64,000 nt of DNA from Medicago truncatula (GCF_003473485.1 NC_053049.1:31579292-31643291); one strand, 5' to 3'; counted from the stretch's first letter, positions 35,426 through 49,105 are shown. Numbers and translations are program-made. The notes: generated by a model from the letters alone, not told the origin.

Positions 35426-36542
35426 TTGGCCAAATAATTTTTCACAATTTGCACTTTCAACTTACTTCATCAATTTGTATTTTAAATAGCACTCTCAACA
35501 AAATCTAAGTTTAGTTTGTAACCTACAAAGATTACCCCAAAACCTGATAAGTCAAATCATGGATGGTGTTGACTGACAAAATATCTGAACAAAATCCTTC
35601 AAACATACATGTAATGGTCAAACCATCTGTCATGTGACTCTTAATGAGCTAAGTAGACATGTCAGATGGAAATAACGGATTCTATGAACAAACTGATAAA
35701 ATTCAAGTCTCAAATGTAGGGATTCTAATAATTTTGAATAGAAGAATCCAATACAAAAGAGAAGTTATACAAAAGTAGTATTGAAAGAGTTTTAGATGAA
35801 GATAATTGTTGAAATGTTTGATTGATTCCAAATGAATCACAAGACCATGGTTAAGTACAACCATAATGAATCACAAGACCATGGTTAAATACAACCATGA
35901 AGGCTAAAATGGTAAAATTACATAGAGTACAACTAATATTTAAAATAAACTAATAATCTACTTAGTTCAGGTTATATTATGTTGTACAATAGTTCAAATT
36001 TATAAATCATGCCTCCCTCATGCAAGGAGATGATGCACATTATAGATGCAAAGCTCCAAGATCTTCATCAGAAGTGTTTTTACTTCAGAGGCAGTGATAA
36101 AATTTAAGGACGAAGATGGTGATTTCCTCAATAATGTACTCTTATAAATAGGTCAATTGCACCATATTATCAAATACAATAAATATGATCCATAAGTTGG
36201 TGATTACAGGTTCAGATGGTGTTTACAGGTTCAGATTTTCTAATTAACAATTTGGAGAACTTTGCTAAAGTTCCACTTCTAAACAAAATGCACAAATTTC
36301 AAATACTGAAAATCAGAAGTTTACTTAAAATGCATATTGTAAAATGTTATACAAAGGTGTAACCAAAACCTCAAACCAAAAAAAATTGAACCACCAAAAC
36401 CTTAAAATTGATTGATAAAATGAATCAATTCTGCTCTCTCCAAAATTTTCTCATTATCTGAGGATTTCTCTTCCTTTTAATCCCTCACGTGGCACGCACA
36501 CTGTCCGTAAAATGTTATTTGCAATACTTGTCTGGAACTATT
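35426..36542. other. Spacer between duplication and phosphoribosyltransferase-like gene
   Basis: The last few hundred bases are the likely 3' UTR of the minus-strand gene. The only structure seen is the tandem repeat at 35831. Confidence 0.5.
35831..35898. repeat. 34-bp tandem duplication
   Basis: aatgaatcacaagaccatgg plus 14 bp, twice in a row, with one g/a difference. Confidence 0.9.
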
Positions 36543-39500
36543 TCAACTAACTTTGTGGGAGAGCTTGATATAGTTTAAAAGCCGTTTCAGTGCATTACCA
36601 CTGTCAATGGCATCTCTAGCTCTATCCAGGGCTGTGGATATATCTTCTGCACCTTCAGCACCAAGTAAGTGATCCACCATTCCAGCATTCAAGACAATCC
36701 GATCATATGCTGGTCCTTTTTCTCCACTTAGAGCTGCTAAACCCAATTCAATGTTCCTAGAGACCTGAAGTTTCAAAAACAAAAAATTAATCAGTGTCAC
36801 AAAACTTCTACTCTAACCATAGGGGAAACTGGCTACATATTAGAAGCTTCCAACATGCAAAGATACTAAACAATATAATTGTTGAATAACATACATTAAC
36901 ATTCTAATTCAAAAGAACAAACTCAGACAAATGCTTCAAAAAGATGAGAAGTTGAAAACAAAGTATACAATTCAAAACAATCAGGGGTCCTCCATTGTTC
37001 ATGAGGAAAACAGCATATACAAATGCAAGCATTTGAACCATCTGTACACAAAATTACGCTATTCCAAGTGCGCTTGAAAGTAGACAAGAACTCACTACAA
37101 GTCACCATCATCAGAGTCCAGGAGATAATTAAATACTAAAATGACTTGGTCGGACCACTATAATGGCTCACAGAATGGAACTAACACATTTCCACCATTA
37201 TAAAATTTGATTTCAGTCCATTTCTTGAATAAAGACTCCTATACATGGTTAAACATAATTTATAGAGCTTGTCCAAGAAACAAACAAGAAGAATTGGACA
37301 AGTTTAAAAACAGGAATTTATCATAAAGTGAATTTTCAGAGGAGTTGCATACATTTGTTGGATGAAGGACAGATTATAGAAACATATAATCAGAACATAA
37401 GAATTAGTGCATCAAATCTTAAGAATAGATGGTAGAGATTTAAAGTAGTGATCTGTACTATTAGTTGTGCATTTGTTTTAGTAAGCTTTTTTAAAGAAAG
37501 AAGTTTCTTGTCCCAATATAATAAAAATACTAAAGAGCTTCTCATCCTATAGGAATAAAAAAACTCTTTATGTTAATGTGCAAAGGAGAAAGCCGTGAAT
37601 AATGTTTCTTAGTTTTTAATGGGTGGCAAATTTATCTAACACACCACAACACCTTCAACAGCAGTGGAAAAATTTGAACATATTGTAAGAGAAGCTGAAT
37701 TTCAACCATATTTCATGGATGTTCCATATATTGGAAGAATATTACAAAAAGGAGAAAAAACACAAAATCTAGAGAACTTTACGGATCTATCAGTTCTTGG
37801 TGTGTCTGTGGGTTGGAAACCATAATCCTTGGCATTGACCTCAAGACTAAATCCTTGACGCGTAACTCCTGAAATATGAAATAACTATATTGTAAATGTA
37901 TAGATCTAAGGCATGATGCAATACAAAACTATGAGTTTGCTAATCAGAAACTGGAAGAGTGATAGGGTTGCCCAACCAGCATTGGAAATAAAAAGAACAC
38001 AACAAAATTACACACACAGATATGTTTATGAAATTATTATTTAAGAGTAAATTATATATTGAACTGATAGAAATGAATAAGGAAACCAAATACATACCGC
38101 CAGGTTCAGATGTGGATGAAATATCAAGTGAACGAAACCCTGAACAGTAATTCACCGGAATTCCCTTTGTCATGCTTGATCGCAATCTTGTAGTCATCGA
38201 GAGGGCTCCTTCCTCTCCCTACAATATGAGCATAAGCAGCGCAACATGAAGTGACTTCTTTTATCAAGGCTTAAGCCTCTTTCAATATTAATTATATTAT
38301 AATAGGATGATTTAACCAATTATAGCAAGAGAAGAAAAACAATAGTTTATAATACAACCAATAGTTTATGGAGAAAAAAATATATGTGAAGTTCGTAGAA
38401 TATATTAAAAAAAGTAAAATCCAACCTTCACTACCAAACCAGAATGTACACCCCTTCTTTTCATGAGCATTAACAATGACTCTTCGTAACCTCCATGATA
38501 AAATCCAGTAACAATAGCTTCCTTACCACTTGCCTGTTGAAATATACATTTTTAACTAAATAAACAGATGGTGACATCTGGAAGAAGAAAAAAATTTGTA
38601 CCCCATTGGGCCAGTTCGATTGGTCTGACTCTTGTTTACAACTAAAATACCTTCTCAGCTAACCATATTTTCTACTATTCACTTCAAAATGCAGAATATC
38701 ATACAATTTAAGCAAAAAAAATTCCTCTTCCTTTTGAAATAGTTGGGAGTCTTGGTTACATGACCCTTAAGCTTTAATAAAAAATGAGCTAAAAGTGAAG
38801 AAATCAATGTTCAATATTAAGATAAATATATTACATGTGATGTAAAAGAAAAATATGTGACTCTACGACGGAGAAACTTATTCCCAGGCACAATTTATTT
38901 ATTTTTCCTTTGAGCAACCAAGAGTTTTATTTTTAATTATCAGCTTTCACAAAGAACTTTATTTTGGTAATTTTTAAACATCAAAGAAGTGTTCGTGTTT
39001 TAGACAGTATAACTTGTTAACATTCCTTAAGCTACAGTATTTGCCAGCATAGAAGTATTACAGCACAAAATTGTTCTTCTGAGAAACTCAAATGGCCCCA
39101 AAATCACCGTGAAGTTTTCTTGATGATTTACTTCGCAACTTCTATGTTGCATAAAATTCGCTTACCTTGTGAATATGATATGAAGAACATGAAACTAAAT
39201 AGTCATATTATTGAGGAAAGATAGTGAGGTAGAAAAACCATTTGTGCTTTCTTTTAATAAATAATGATGATGCTTCTAAACTTAACAAATAGACTATGTG
39301 GACGAATTCATAATTTTTTGAGACTTTGACAGTGAATGAAGTTCTCTATATGATCTTAGCTTTAAAATTTTAAACATGTTATAGTAATATAATAATCAAT
39401 AAACTAAAAAAAAAATGTCCCTATGAGCATAGCTCAATGTTGCAGTACGCAGGGGTTGGGGTTCGAACTCCGGATTTCCCACTTTAGGGGTGAATTTCTG

Positions 39501-42500
39501 ACCTCTAGGCTACTTGACCAAAATAAATAAATAATAATAATAATAATAATACCAATAATAATCAATAAACTAAAATAGATCAGGAAGACTTAATGGATAA
39601 AGGAGTCCCACCTTTACATATTGCTGAACCTTTTCAGTTGTTGCAAGTGGAGGGCGCTTCTTTATATGCTCCCTTATCCCAATTAAAGAGTATCTACAGA
39701 AAAAATAACAAGATTTAACCTACTCTGTTCCAATAATACTGTTATACTACATATACACATAAATGCAGCCCCATACTAAACATTGCCCCGAGTAGCAATA
39801 TAATTTAGCTTAAAATACTCTTTACCCAACCTTTGAATAGTTAGACATGAAGATAAAATGGAAAATGCATTCTCTCAAATTTATTTCTTTTGTTTCTTCT
39901 CATCCACAAATTCGATTAGCCCCTATATTTAAAATACAAATTCAATTTAGTCCCTATAAAATGCCCCTGCAGTTTCCAAACGATGAAAATGGTCCCAATA
40001 ACTTTTTAACAATGTAATAAGGCCTTAATTTGGTCCTTTAGTTTCACTCCAAAAGGGAATCAAACTTAGGTTACAGGGTGCATTTTGCATTATTCCAAAA
40101 CAAAAGGAGCTTTATTCAATGATTCTAAACAGTAAATAATAAGTATAATTTAGAACGCAGTTGTCTATAGGGACTGAATGAGTTATTTAACCTATAATGA
40201 TATTCCAGATTTCTACAACTAGATGAGTAACCAGGACGACTTTACAAAATTTTGAATTCAAGAAGAAAAGTATCAAAACTTTTTCCAATGGAATCCCAAA
40301 GTTAATTAGGCCTAGACAAATAATATATGGTTTGATGCTCATACAGAGACGGGCGAGCTTCACGCTGACTTACATAAGCAAAACCAACTTCTTCATCCTG
40401 GAAAAAAAAAAAAACAAGAAATATACAGTTAGAAATAACATATACAGTATAATTATGATAGTACAGTATCATGTAAATATAGCAAATAAGGTAATGTTTA
40501 TCTTTTTATAATTGTATATATTGTGACACACACAAAATTGAGCTCTGTGATAGACACTGGATTCGCTCAGGCCCCTAATTCAAGGAATGCCAGCCCTCGA
40601 CTCTCACTATCACAATCCTTTTTAATTTTATTTAAAGAGTGTTACACCTCAGGTTTTATTGCCGTATACAATGGTAATTCCATAACTTGTCCCTCTTATT
40701 TGCTGTCAATTGGTCCTTGGGTGATTTTCATGCCAACAATCACATTCGGGTAAAAGTCTTAATTCTCTAAATTTTCTACCTTGTTTACAAAATAAAATTG
40801 AGTGACATAAGCCACAATGACAACAGTATAACTTCAATATGGCAATAATGATAGCAATAAGTGCGGTGACAACCACGACTTTGAATATATCCTCAAATTC
40901 AGTATTTTGTGAGAGAACCAACTATACTTTGAGATACTGTAATTTCATTCAAGAAAATATTTTCAGAGACATCATCACTAACTTCGTTGGTTCAAATGAT
41001 CAATTTCTAGATGTTTCACTAAGCCTTTGAGAGGTCCTTGTATAAGCAATACAAGTAACAAGCTTGATGCATATGATTTATATGCTCTAAAGTGATGAGC
41101 TTGTTAAAAATAATGTAATTATGGTAGCTATGGTTGTACAGCATCATGTAAATATAGTATATAGGGTAATGTAAGTTTTTGTATTTAGTGTTACTATGTG
41201 TGCATGTGTGGATTCACTCATACACTCTTTCATTGTCCTCTGTTTCGACTTAAAAAAATAGTGTTATATATAGTGGCTAAACGAAGAGAGAACCATTGTA
41301 GTGCTGCAAAATATTTGCAGTAAACCAAATAACCTCAAGAAGTTTCTTGGCGTTGAATGGGGATAAGCTTATATTTGCCCCCATAAACTTCAACATCTGC
41401 TCTTCAGTTATACCTCCCTAAAACACAGACAAGTATTCAGAAATGTTATAAAAAAATAAAAAATATTTTCTGCATGAAACATGAAAGAAGATTAAATATC
41501 AGGGGATAGAATTTCAAAAAGGAAAGCATCTTAGTTTGCCACTTAAACACCCAAAATGAAGAAAAAATCACACACCTTAGGTGGCATCCAATCTACACCA
41601 TGAAGCAAGCAAGACTCTCCATAGCAAGATCTAACTGCAGCAACAAATAATGTACTCCTGAAGAAGCGAGTATTTCCATCATATGGTTCACCGTAATGGG
41701 TCAGCGATTTGACATCGGCAATAGGAGGGGGGCCTGAGAAAATCAATCCATGAAACAATTAACAATAGGGATACTAACCATGCTGATTTAAAAAGTAACA
41801 AAAATAAGGCAGAATAAAATTTGAAATCATATTAAATCTTATACCAAATTCCTCATCAAATGCGAGGCAATATGCTTTTAACTCGCGATCAGTTTCCCGA
41901 TTCATGCGCTGACCAATTAAAAATGCCGCAAGCAAAGCCTCACTTGCTCCATGAGGCTTTTCACCCTCTTCTTGGAAGGGAAGAACTTCCTTCAACACAC
42001 CTTGGACTTCCTCAAATCCTAGATGGCCACCAGCCAACACCTCCCTAAGAGCACCAACCAATCTCATTTCGCTAGTGCCATTGCCAACAAACTGCGGTCC
42101 AATCGAACTTCCCAAACCCATCATCAATCCTTCAGGGTCAGCTATAAACACTATGTCAGGTGGAAGCACTCTAACTAGAAGTGGCCAGAACGTCTTCATT
42201 GCACGCATTTCCCCTTCACTCCATTGTGTTGCCTCTGGAAAGGCATTCGCACGAATCGTCATCGCTGCAAAAAATGCTCCCATTTGTGCTTTGGAAACTT
42301 CTTCCTCATCCTTAATTTCTCCCCTAGCTGAGATGAAATGAAAAGTAATTAGAAAACACTAGTACAAACAATTTAAGCTTTTCATTATAAAAGCCTTAGG
42401 GTACCTTTGAACGAAAGAAAAAGTGGAGTAACAAAATTGAATATAATGAGATAAGGATCGTCATTTTCATTTGATGTTGTCTATTTTAAAACAATCTAAA

Positions 42501-45500
42501 CCAAAACAAAAAATCAACCAAGAACCTGGCATCTTTCATCTTCATTTCACTCCATAACATTCTTTTACATCATATATAAAGTTTTCTAAAAAAACATCAG
42601 CATACACAATTCAAACTTTTCATTTTAAAACCCAATACCATATGTGTTTGACGAGAAAATAGGGTTTAAATTGGATAGTAACGGAATGTATTCCATCTTT
42701 TTTTATTTAATCTCTCTTATCTTATTCTAAACAAACCAAACAATAGAACCTATCAGCATTGTTATGGCCCAGAACTAACATCATTGCTAACATCAAGTAT
42801 TATGAGTTGTTTGAATGCACTGGAATAATAAAAGGTGTCTAGAAGCTTCAATAATGAGTCACTACAGTAGCCATCACTCGTCAATTCTGTTTTACAATTC
42901 CTTTAGCATTGTTATCAGGCAAATGTTGAATACCCTGGTTCCGGTTATATTGAGATGCTATATATGCAAGCACTTAATGAATGAAAAGCAAGAAGAATGA
43001 ATATGAAAACGCTTACTTTTCCCTTAGCATTTTCTTTCTTTTACAGTGTGTTTAGCTATTTTTATTTCATAGTTCTTTTACGCTGCATAGGACCTATTTG
43101 TATCGACTGATTTGAGTATACCTACTAGCATAAGCACTTGTCAGACTATGGCATAGGACCTATTTCAGTGTGTTTATGTTTTGTGAGACTGTTTGGGAGA
43201 ACTTATAAAAACAGATTATGACATTTTTCATAAATGTTTCTCAGCTTATTTCCATAAGTTCTCCAAGATAGCTCAGGAAAACAGCTTATAGCATATACAA
43301 AAATAATTTTATTTTATCTTTTGCTATAGAAATAGCTTATGTGAGCTTATACATAAGCACTTTTGATGATAAACGCTTGTGCTATAAGCTGCAGATAACC
43401 TGTGTATCCAAACCAATGTAGTCAGGATAGAGATCCTACATAGGATCGGTCGGCCGGTGAAAGAACGTAAACATGAGGAACGTAACACGGTTCGTAAGTA
43501 GGATCGGTAGGTTGTTGATAGAGTTGAGAGAGATAGATAGAGAAAATAGGGGGAAACAGAGGAACCAAGCATAAAAACAGAGATAATAGAGGAAAAACAG
43601 AGAAACCAAGCAACAAAATTGAGAAAAACAGAAGAAATAGAGGAAAAACTGCAAAAAACAGAGGAAACAGAGGAAAAATGGCAAAAAACAGAAGATATAG
43701 AGCAAAACCGAACCAGAGTGAAGTCGAAGCACGGTCGAGGTGCTGTGGCACGTAAGATCGTGTGATCCTACGAGCTGGGAGTCGTTCTTGGTTACATTCC
43801 AAACAGAGAGCTTATGAAAACAGCTTATGACATGTCCATAAGCTATTTTCCAGCTAACTTTCATAAACTCTTCATGATTAACTTACAAAAGCAGTGTCTT
43901 TAGCTATTTTTATTTTATAGTTCTTTTACTCTGCATAGGACCTATTTGTATTGACTGATTTGAGCTTACCTACTAGCATAAGCACTTTTAATACTATGCC
44001 CTATTTGGATCGCCTTATTTGAGCTTATCTTACTGATATAAGTTTTGTGAGACTGTTTGGGATAACTTATAAAAACATTACATTTTTCATAAGTTTTCCA
44101 ATATAACTTAGGAAAACAGCTTATAACATATACAAAAATAATTTAATTTAATTTTATCTTTTGCTATAGAAACAGTTTTTGTGAGCCTATACATAAGCGC
44201 TTGTGCTATAAGCTGCAGATAAGCTCTTTATCCAAACAGAGAACTTATAAAACAGCTTATAACATATCCATAAGCTATTTTCGGCTTATTTCCATAAACT
44301 CTTCAGGATAACTTACAAAAACAGCTTGTAGCTCATATGAAAAAAGTTCAATTTTTTTTATATAGAAATAGTTGATTACATACACACTTATATAAACGTG
44401 TATTATAATCCAATCATAGTTCACAGTTCAATTGGTTATAAGCGCGTAATTAAGATATTTAGCCAATCATAGTTCACACACAGTACATCACAATCATCCA
44501 ATTCAATTCCATTTCCTGTATGTGTTTGAAGAAAAAACAGAGTTTTAGATTGGATAGTAACAGAATGTATTCCATCATTTTTTTTTATTTTTTTGAGAGA
44601 GGAATGTATTCCATCATATTTTTTTATTCAATCTCTCTTATCTTATCTTATCTTAACTTATTCTAAACAATCCAAGCAATAGAATCTAACATCATTGTTA
44701 TGGCCCAAAATATAATGAATGCCAAACTCAAGGATTATGAGATGTTAGAATGCACTATCAGATCAGGTGTCTAGAAGCTTCAATAATGAGTCGCTACACT
44801 AGTCATCACTCATCAATTCTGTCTTTAGCATTGTTATCAGGCAAATGCTGAATACGCTTATATTGAGATACTATATACGCAAGCACTTGATGAATGAAAA
44901 GCAAGACAAAATCAATATGAAAAGGCTTAGTTTTCCCTTACCAAGTTACTATTTCTTTCCTTTGCAGCGTCTTTAACTCTTTTTATCTGTTAGTTATTTT
45001 ACTCTGTTACGGTCTGCTTATATTGACTTATTTAAGCTTGTCTACTACTAGCATAAGCACTTGTGAAATTGTTTGGGAGAGCTTATGAAAACAGCATATG
45101 ACATATCCATAAGCTATTTTTAGCTCATTTCCATAAGCCCTCCAAGTAGCTTATGAAATCACTTTGTAACTTACACGAAAGCAGTTTGACTTTATTTAAT
45201 TTTATCTATTCTTATAGAAAGAACTTATACATAAGCACTTATATGATAAACACACATACTATAAGCGCTTAATTAAGTTATCTATTCAATCAGAGTCATA
45301 TTACATTACAATCATCCAATTCAATTCTTTAACACGCTCTACTGTAACGTGAGACGAAAGAAAGAAAAACCTGATCTAAGAATTGTATCAAACACCTTGA
45401 AGGCTTGTTCTTCATCAAGCGGTTTGGTTTGCGTTGGACCAGTACAAACCCTGGTTTGAGCATCCAACACAGTTTGATTCGGCCTAGTCAATTTCGAACT

Positions 45501-45743
45501 CCGATACGAAGACGACAACGAAGGATTCCGAAAGTCGAATTCCGGAATTCCGAATTGCTCGACGGTTGCTGAATCCAACACCGCCTTCACCGCCGTTGAA
45601 AGGTTTCTTCGGCGAATCCACCTGTGGCGAGATTGGATATGGAGGTTAGGGAATGGATGAGGATTAAAGCGTGGTGAATTTTGAGTTTTTGATGGAAAAA
45701 TAATTGAATTAATGGGTTTTGGATTTAGTAATAAAGATTTCAT
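36543..45743 (-). CDS. Plastid anthranilate phosphoribosyltransferase-fold protein
   Basis: Exons, minus strand: 45743-45371, 42327-41845, 41733-41576, 41417-41334, 40397-40345, 39693-39612, 38533-38426, 38218-38098, 37868-37783, 36764-36543. All are GT-AG, phases join, 1770 nt, 589 aa. Residues 1-50 (Ser/Arg/Asn-rich, few acidic) look like a transit peptide. The N-terminal helical bundle of the glycosyltransferase family 3 fold is clear (REVLAGGHLGFEEVQGVLKE, ASEALLAAFLIGQRMNRETD). The C-terminal part has LGLAALSGEKGPAYDRIVLN and AIDSGNALKRLL, the last helices of TrpD. However, where TrpD has GTGGD and KHGN this protein reads HYGEPYDG (298-305) and LHGVDWMP (329-336), so PRPP catalysis is doubtful. 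It matches the conserved plant family of At1g70570. Intron 1 is 3 kb and repeat-laden. Confidence 0.88.
39417..39551 (+). mobile_element. SINE in an intron of the TrpD-like gene
   Basis: tgagcatagctcaatgttgc (A box region), B box ggggttcgaactccgg, body with ttctgacctctaggctactt, then an aaataa/aat simple repeat tail (39521-39551). Inserted opposite to the gene's direction. The same family as 45931. Confidence 0.7.
42655..45265. repeat. Repeat-swollen intron 1
   Basis: 42655-42895 recurs at 44526-44822 (gaatgtattccatc to gtctagaagcttcaataatg). The block tgagactgtttggga through tgctatagaaa and acataagcac appears three times (about 43177-43375, 44045-44200, 45065-45245). Copies end in ataagctctttatccaaac-like sequence, which with ctatttggatcgccttattt resembles the inverted ends of an abundant legume MITE. 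The introns of neighbouring exons lack this. Confidence 0.7.
43414..43797. mobile_element. 384-bp insertion with 7-bp target duplication
   Basis: tccaaac precedes (43407-43413) and follows (43798-43804) a 384-bp segment. The related sequence at 44230 (tttatccaaacagagaactt) shows the uninterrupted site. The ends caatgtagtc and ggttacat share a short inverted atgta. Inside are the palindrome gatcctacataggatc and a purine-rich run (43540-43705) of aacagaggaaaaa-like units. Non-coding; family unknown, perhaps hAT-like from the duplication size. Confidence 0.65.
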
Positions 45744-45930
45744 GGCTGGATTATTGAGTCAGTGTGTTCGTGTGGTTAGTTTTTGTATCTTTCTCTAAAA
45801 TGGTGTTGGGTTTCTGATAAGTACAAGGACAAATGTAAGAATAAATAAATCTCTATCATAAATTTAAAGTAGACAGACCCATGCATGTACCGTCATCATC
45901 TTAGTGGCAATATCATTCTTTTGGATTCCC

Positions 45931-46056
45931 GTGATTTTATCTTAGTTGGTATGGATATTTGATGTTATATGCAGGAGTCGGAGTTCGAATCCCGGATACC
46001 CCACTTCTCCACAATTAAATTGTGTGAGTTCTAGCCACTAGACTACTTGACAAAAA
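45931..46056 (+). mobile_element. SINE
   Basis: atcttagttggtatggatat (A box), gcaggagtcggagttcgaat (B box), tctagccactagactacttg, then A-rich. Same family as 39417; lies 190 bp upstream of the TrpD-like start, in the opposite direction. Confidence 0.65.
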
Positions 46057-46648
46057 AAATAAAATATCATTCTTCTGAAAACTCATGCTCTTCTGAATAA
46101 TGTATTTTATAAAAAATTGTTCTAAAAGAAAAATGAGCAAATTTCTAAGAGATTGTTGTTGATTATAAATTTGAGAATTAAATAAACATATGAAATGTGC
46201 ACCTTTCCAAAAAAATTATGAAAGCATCGTGTTAAATAAATCAGTGGCTCCTATTAGCAGAAATCTCAAAAGCTAACTATGGAGAGACTTGTGGACAAAG
46301 AAACCGCCCAAGATAAAACTCTGAATGTTAACATAGATGGAAGACATATGTTTTACCAAGTTGAGTCATAAAACTGCTAGACAAGATTATGTTTATGATT
46401 ATGGTATAAGATATTGCCATAAAAAAATAATGGTCGGCATGGTATATATATATTCAGAGCAGGATCACACTTTTCAATATATGTTAGACCATAATTTGTG
46501 AATTCTCTTAGTTGATTGCAAGAAGCTAACTTATGACATCATATGACCTCATATGTTAGTATAGGCCTTTATGACACAGATAGCTAATTATAGCAGTGAT
46601 GTAAATACATGATAAGCAAGATGATATATTCTGCATAATCATCAAACT
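46057..46648. other. A+T-rich spacer
   Basis: No feature recognised. Confidence 0.5.
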
Positions 46649-47566
46649 ATGAGCTACTGTTGTGTTTATACACTGTCTGAAAATGCAGTTCGGGTAGCAG
46701 ATTCATCATCATCTTTAAGCTCAAACAAAACTGCACATAGTTTAGTTATTTGTGTTTATCAATGTTCAATTAGAGGTAGATCTTGCTTAATTACAATCAC
46801 ATGGTGGAAGAGTTTGATGGGTCAAGGTCTTAATGTTAAGATCGATGATTCATCAAATAAGTGTTTATGTAAAGTGGATATAAAACCTTGGGTGTTTTCA
46901 AAGAGAAATGTTTGTAAGAGTTTAGAAGCTTATTTTTGTAAGATATATAGATGCGTATTGTGTGATCTTTCTTCAGCTAGATTTGGTGTTGGACTTGAAC
47001 CATTGGAGTTTTTTTTTTTTTTTTGTATGAGTGATTATTGATAAACAAATGGTTCTTCTTTTTGGTGATTTGAGAAAAAAGGCTCTTAAGAAGTCTAATG
47101 CAGTTCCTTTAACTTTGAATGATGTTTTTGTTGCTAAGAAAGAACATGTTTTTTGTAATAAGTGTTTTTTTTTTTGTAACAAGGTTGTGTTGGTAAAATT
47201 CAGTTACTTCTAATTGAGTGTGATATTTCAATTCCAGGTGAACCTTGTCTTATAGTTCATATCAATAGCAAAATTGTGATGCAGGTGAAGAGGTTAAAGT
47301 TAAAGTTTAGAGGAAATAATGCTATACTTTTTTATGGACTTGAAGTTGAGGTTTGTTGGGATGTTTATAATTGACTATGTGGTACATCTTTAGAAAATGT
47401 TGTTTTCATGTTTACAACATGTTTCTCTCAAGATAAAACTTGGGATGCTCAACCCGTTTCTGATGCAAATGTTTTGCGATGGTATTTCTTTAAGAGGTTT
47501 TTTTTAGACCAAATTGTAGCAACAAGGTGTTGGTTTCTTACATGTTTTGTATGTTTGGAAGAATGA
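46649..47566 (+). pseudogene. DUF868 family protein, degenerate
   Basis: DUF868 proteins are plant-specific, ~300 aa, usually intronless, function unknown. Frame one (46649-47041) reads GRSCLITITWWKSLMGQGLN, KIDDSSNKCLCKVDIKPWVF and DLSSARFGVGLEPLE. The frame then shifts after a T run to IDKQMVLLFGDLRKKALKKS and VFVAKKEHVF, and shifts again to LCGTSLENVVFMFTTCFSQ, DAQPVSDANVLRWYF and a stop near 47566. The family's domain order is preserved but at least three frame breaks and several stops (WDVYN*) make it a pseudogene. No intron remnants are seen, though the family normally lacks them, so retroposition cannot be claimed. Confidence 0.7.
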
Positions 47567-49105
47567 ATAGAGTTGCGGAATTTTGGCATATTGAGTACTA
47601 ACATAATTGTTAATGAGTTATGAAGTTGTGATTGATTTATCAAGGTTGCGATTGAATTACACTTTATTAAATATGAGAACTGTTTTTTGAAGGATACAGA
47701 TGAGAACTTTTGTTTGTATGGTTTCATCCTTTAATTTATTCGTGCATTTGAACGGTTCTTAGAATTTTTCTCTTCTAAACGGGTGTATATTTTTCGACCA
47801 AGTGTTATTATGATTCAAACTAAAAAATAGATAGTCAAATATTTTTGTTGTTCATATTCTGCTACTTCATACTGTCGTATATTTTTAATCTTTTTGCAAT
47901 AAAAATTCAACTTATCAAACATATAAGGTAATTATTGCAGAGTGCTAACTAATCTTGTCAAAAAACATTACAAGATAGTCAAGATACATAAAATAATTAT
48001 AAATAAAAGTATAACAATCACAGTGCAACTGGATTAAAGCTGGAGGTAGTTTGTGAGAGAGAAAGAGATCAATGGATTACAATTACAATGAATATTATTT
48101 TGCTTTCTTTCTTGTTTAAAAAATTATCAGACTTTTTTCTTTCCAATTTCCACACCCGAGTCATACACTACACCATTTCGGTTGGAGTGTATCTTGTTAT
48201 AATAAACTTAGGGAAAGAAAAAAAATACTCGAATGCAATAGCATGCATATATATCACCTATTCGAACACCCATGGAGCAAATATGTAGTACTTATGGCAT
48301 GGATGTGAAAATAAACATCATGCTTTCAATGTTTTGTGTTGTTGACATTCCAATCCAAAAAAGAACTTTTAAATAACATGCACTTAGTCATTTTTTAACA
48401 AAGATGTAACAAAAAAAAAATGATTGTTCTTTTATGTTTGACAAATTTTAGACAAATTAACTAAAAATGAGGTGCAATTAACCACAATTCTAGAAGGTAC
48501 CGAATTCCAAGGAACTCAACATATTACTCTAATTTTTATCCATAAGTATGATGATCTTAAAAATGTTTATCACTTTGAACCAGTTGTTGTCAATAATCTC
48601 AAAAAGTTTAACACAAGCCCAATAAACTTTAGTAAATACAATTTCTATATAATATAGAAAAATCATGCAATGTATATACCACAACTTAAATCACAAAGAA
48701 ATCAACCAAAAATCTTCAATTAAATTATTATCAAAGACCAATGTGTAAACCCTAATTCCCTTTCAAAAAACGTAAACAAATAAAACCCTAAATGCAATAC
48801 CTCAACCAAAAAATTGAAAAAACAAGTTTATTTGATTTCAATTTTGTTTTGATATTATTTTAAAATTAAATCAATTTTAATTTTCATCCAAACAATGGAT
48901 GTCACATTAGCACTAATATAAGTGGTGTGTCTAAAGGAAATGTGTTCATAGAAAATGAAGGTTCAATCAAATTAATAAACAATACAAATTTTTCTATAAA
49001 AATACAATAATAAACAATTAAAATTGTATTAGAAAGACAATTATTTTAAGACAAATATTTTTTTTTGTTACATCAAATAATATTTTAGTACATTCATATA
49101 AACTG
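47567..49105. other. A+T-rich spacer
   Basis: No gene or recognised repeat. Small ORFs here show no familiar motif. Confidence 0.5.

Noticed and set aside
40523..41030. Two + strand ORFs
   Set aside because: They lie in an intron of the minus-strand TrpD-like gene and show no protein family features.
41860..42341. + strand ORFs of 62 and 88 codons
   Set aside because: Antisense shadows of exon 2 of the TrpD-like gene.
43324..43864. Three minus-strand ORFs rich in Leu, Phe and Ser that look like membrane proteins
   Set aside because: They are the complement of the purine-rich core of the 384-bp insertion.
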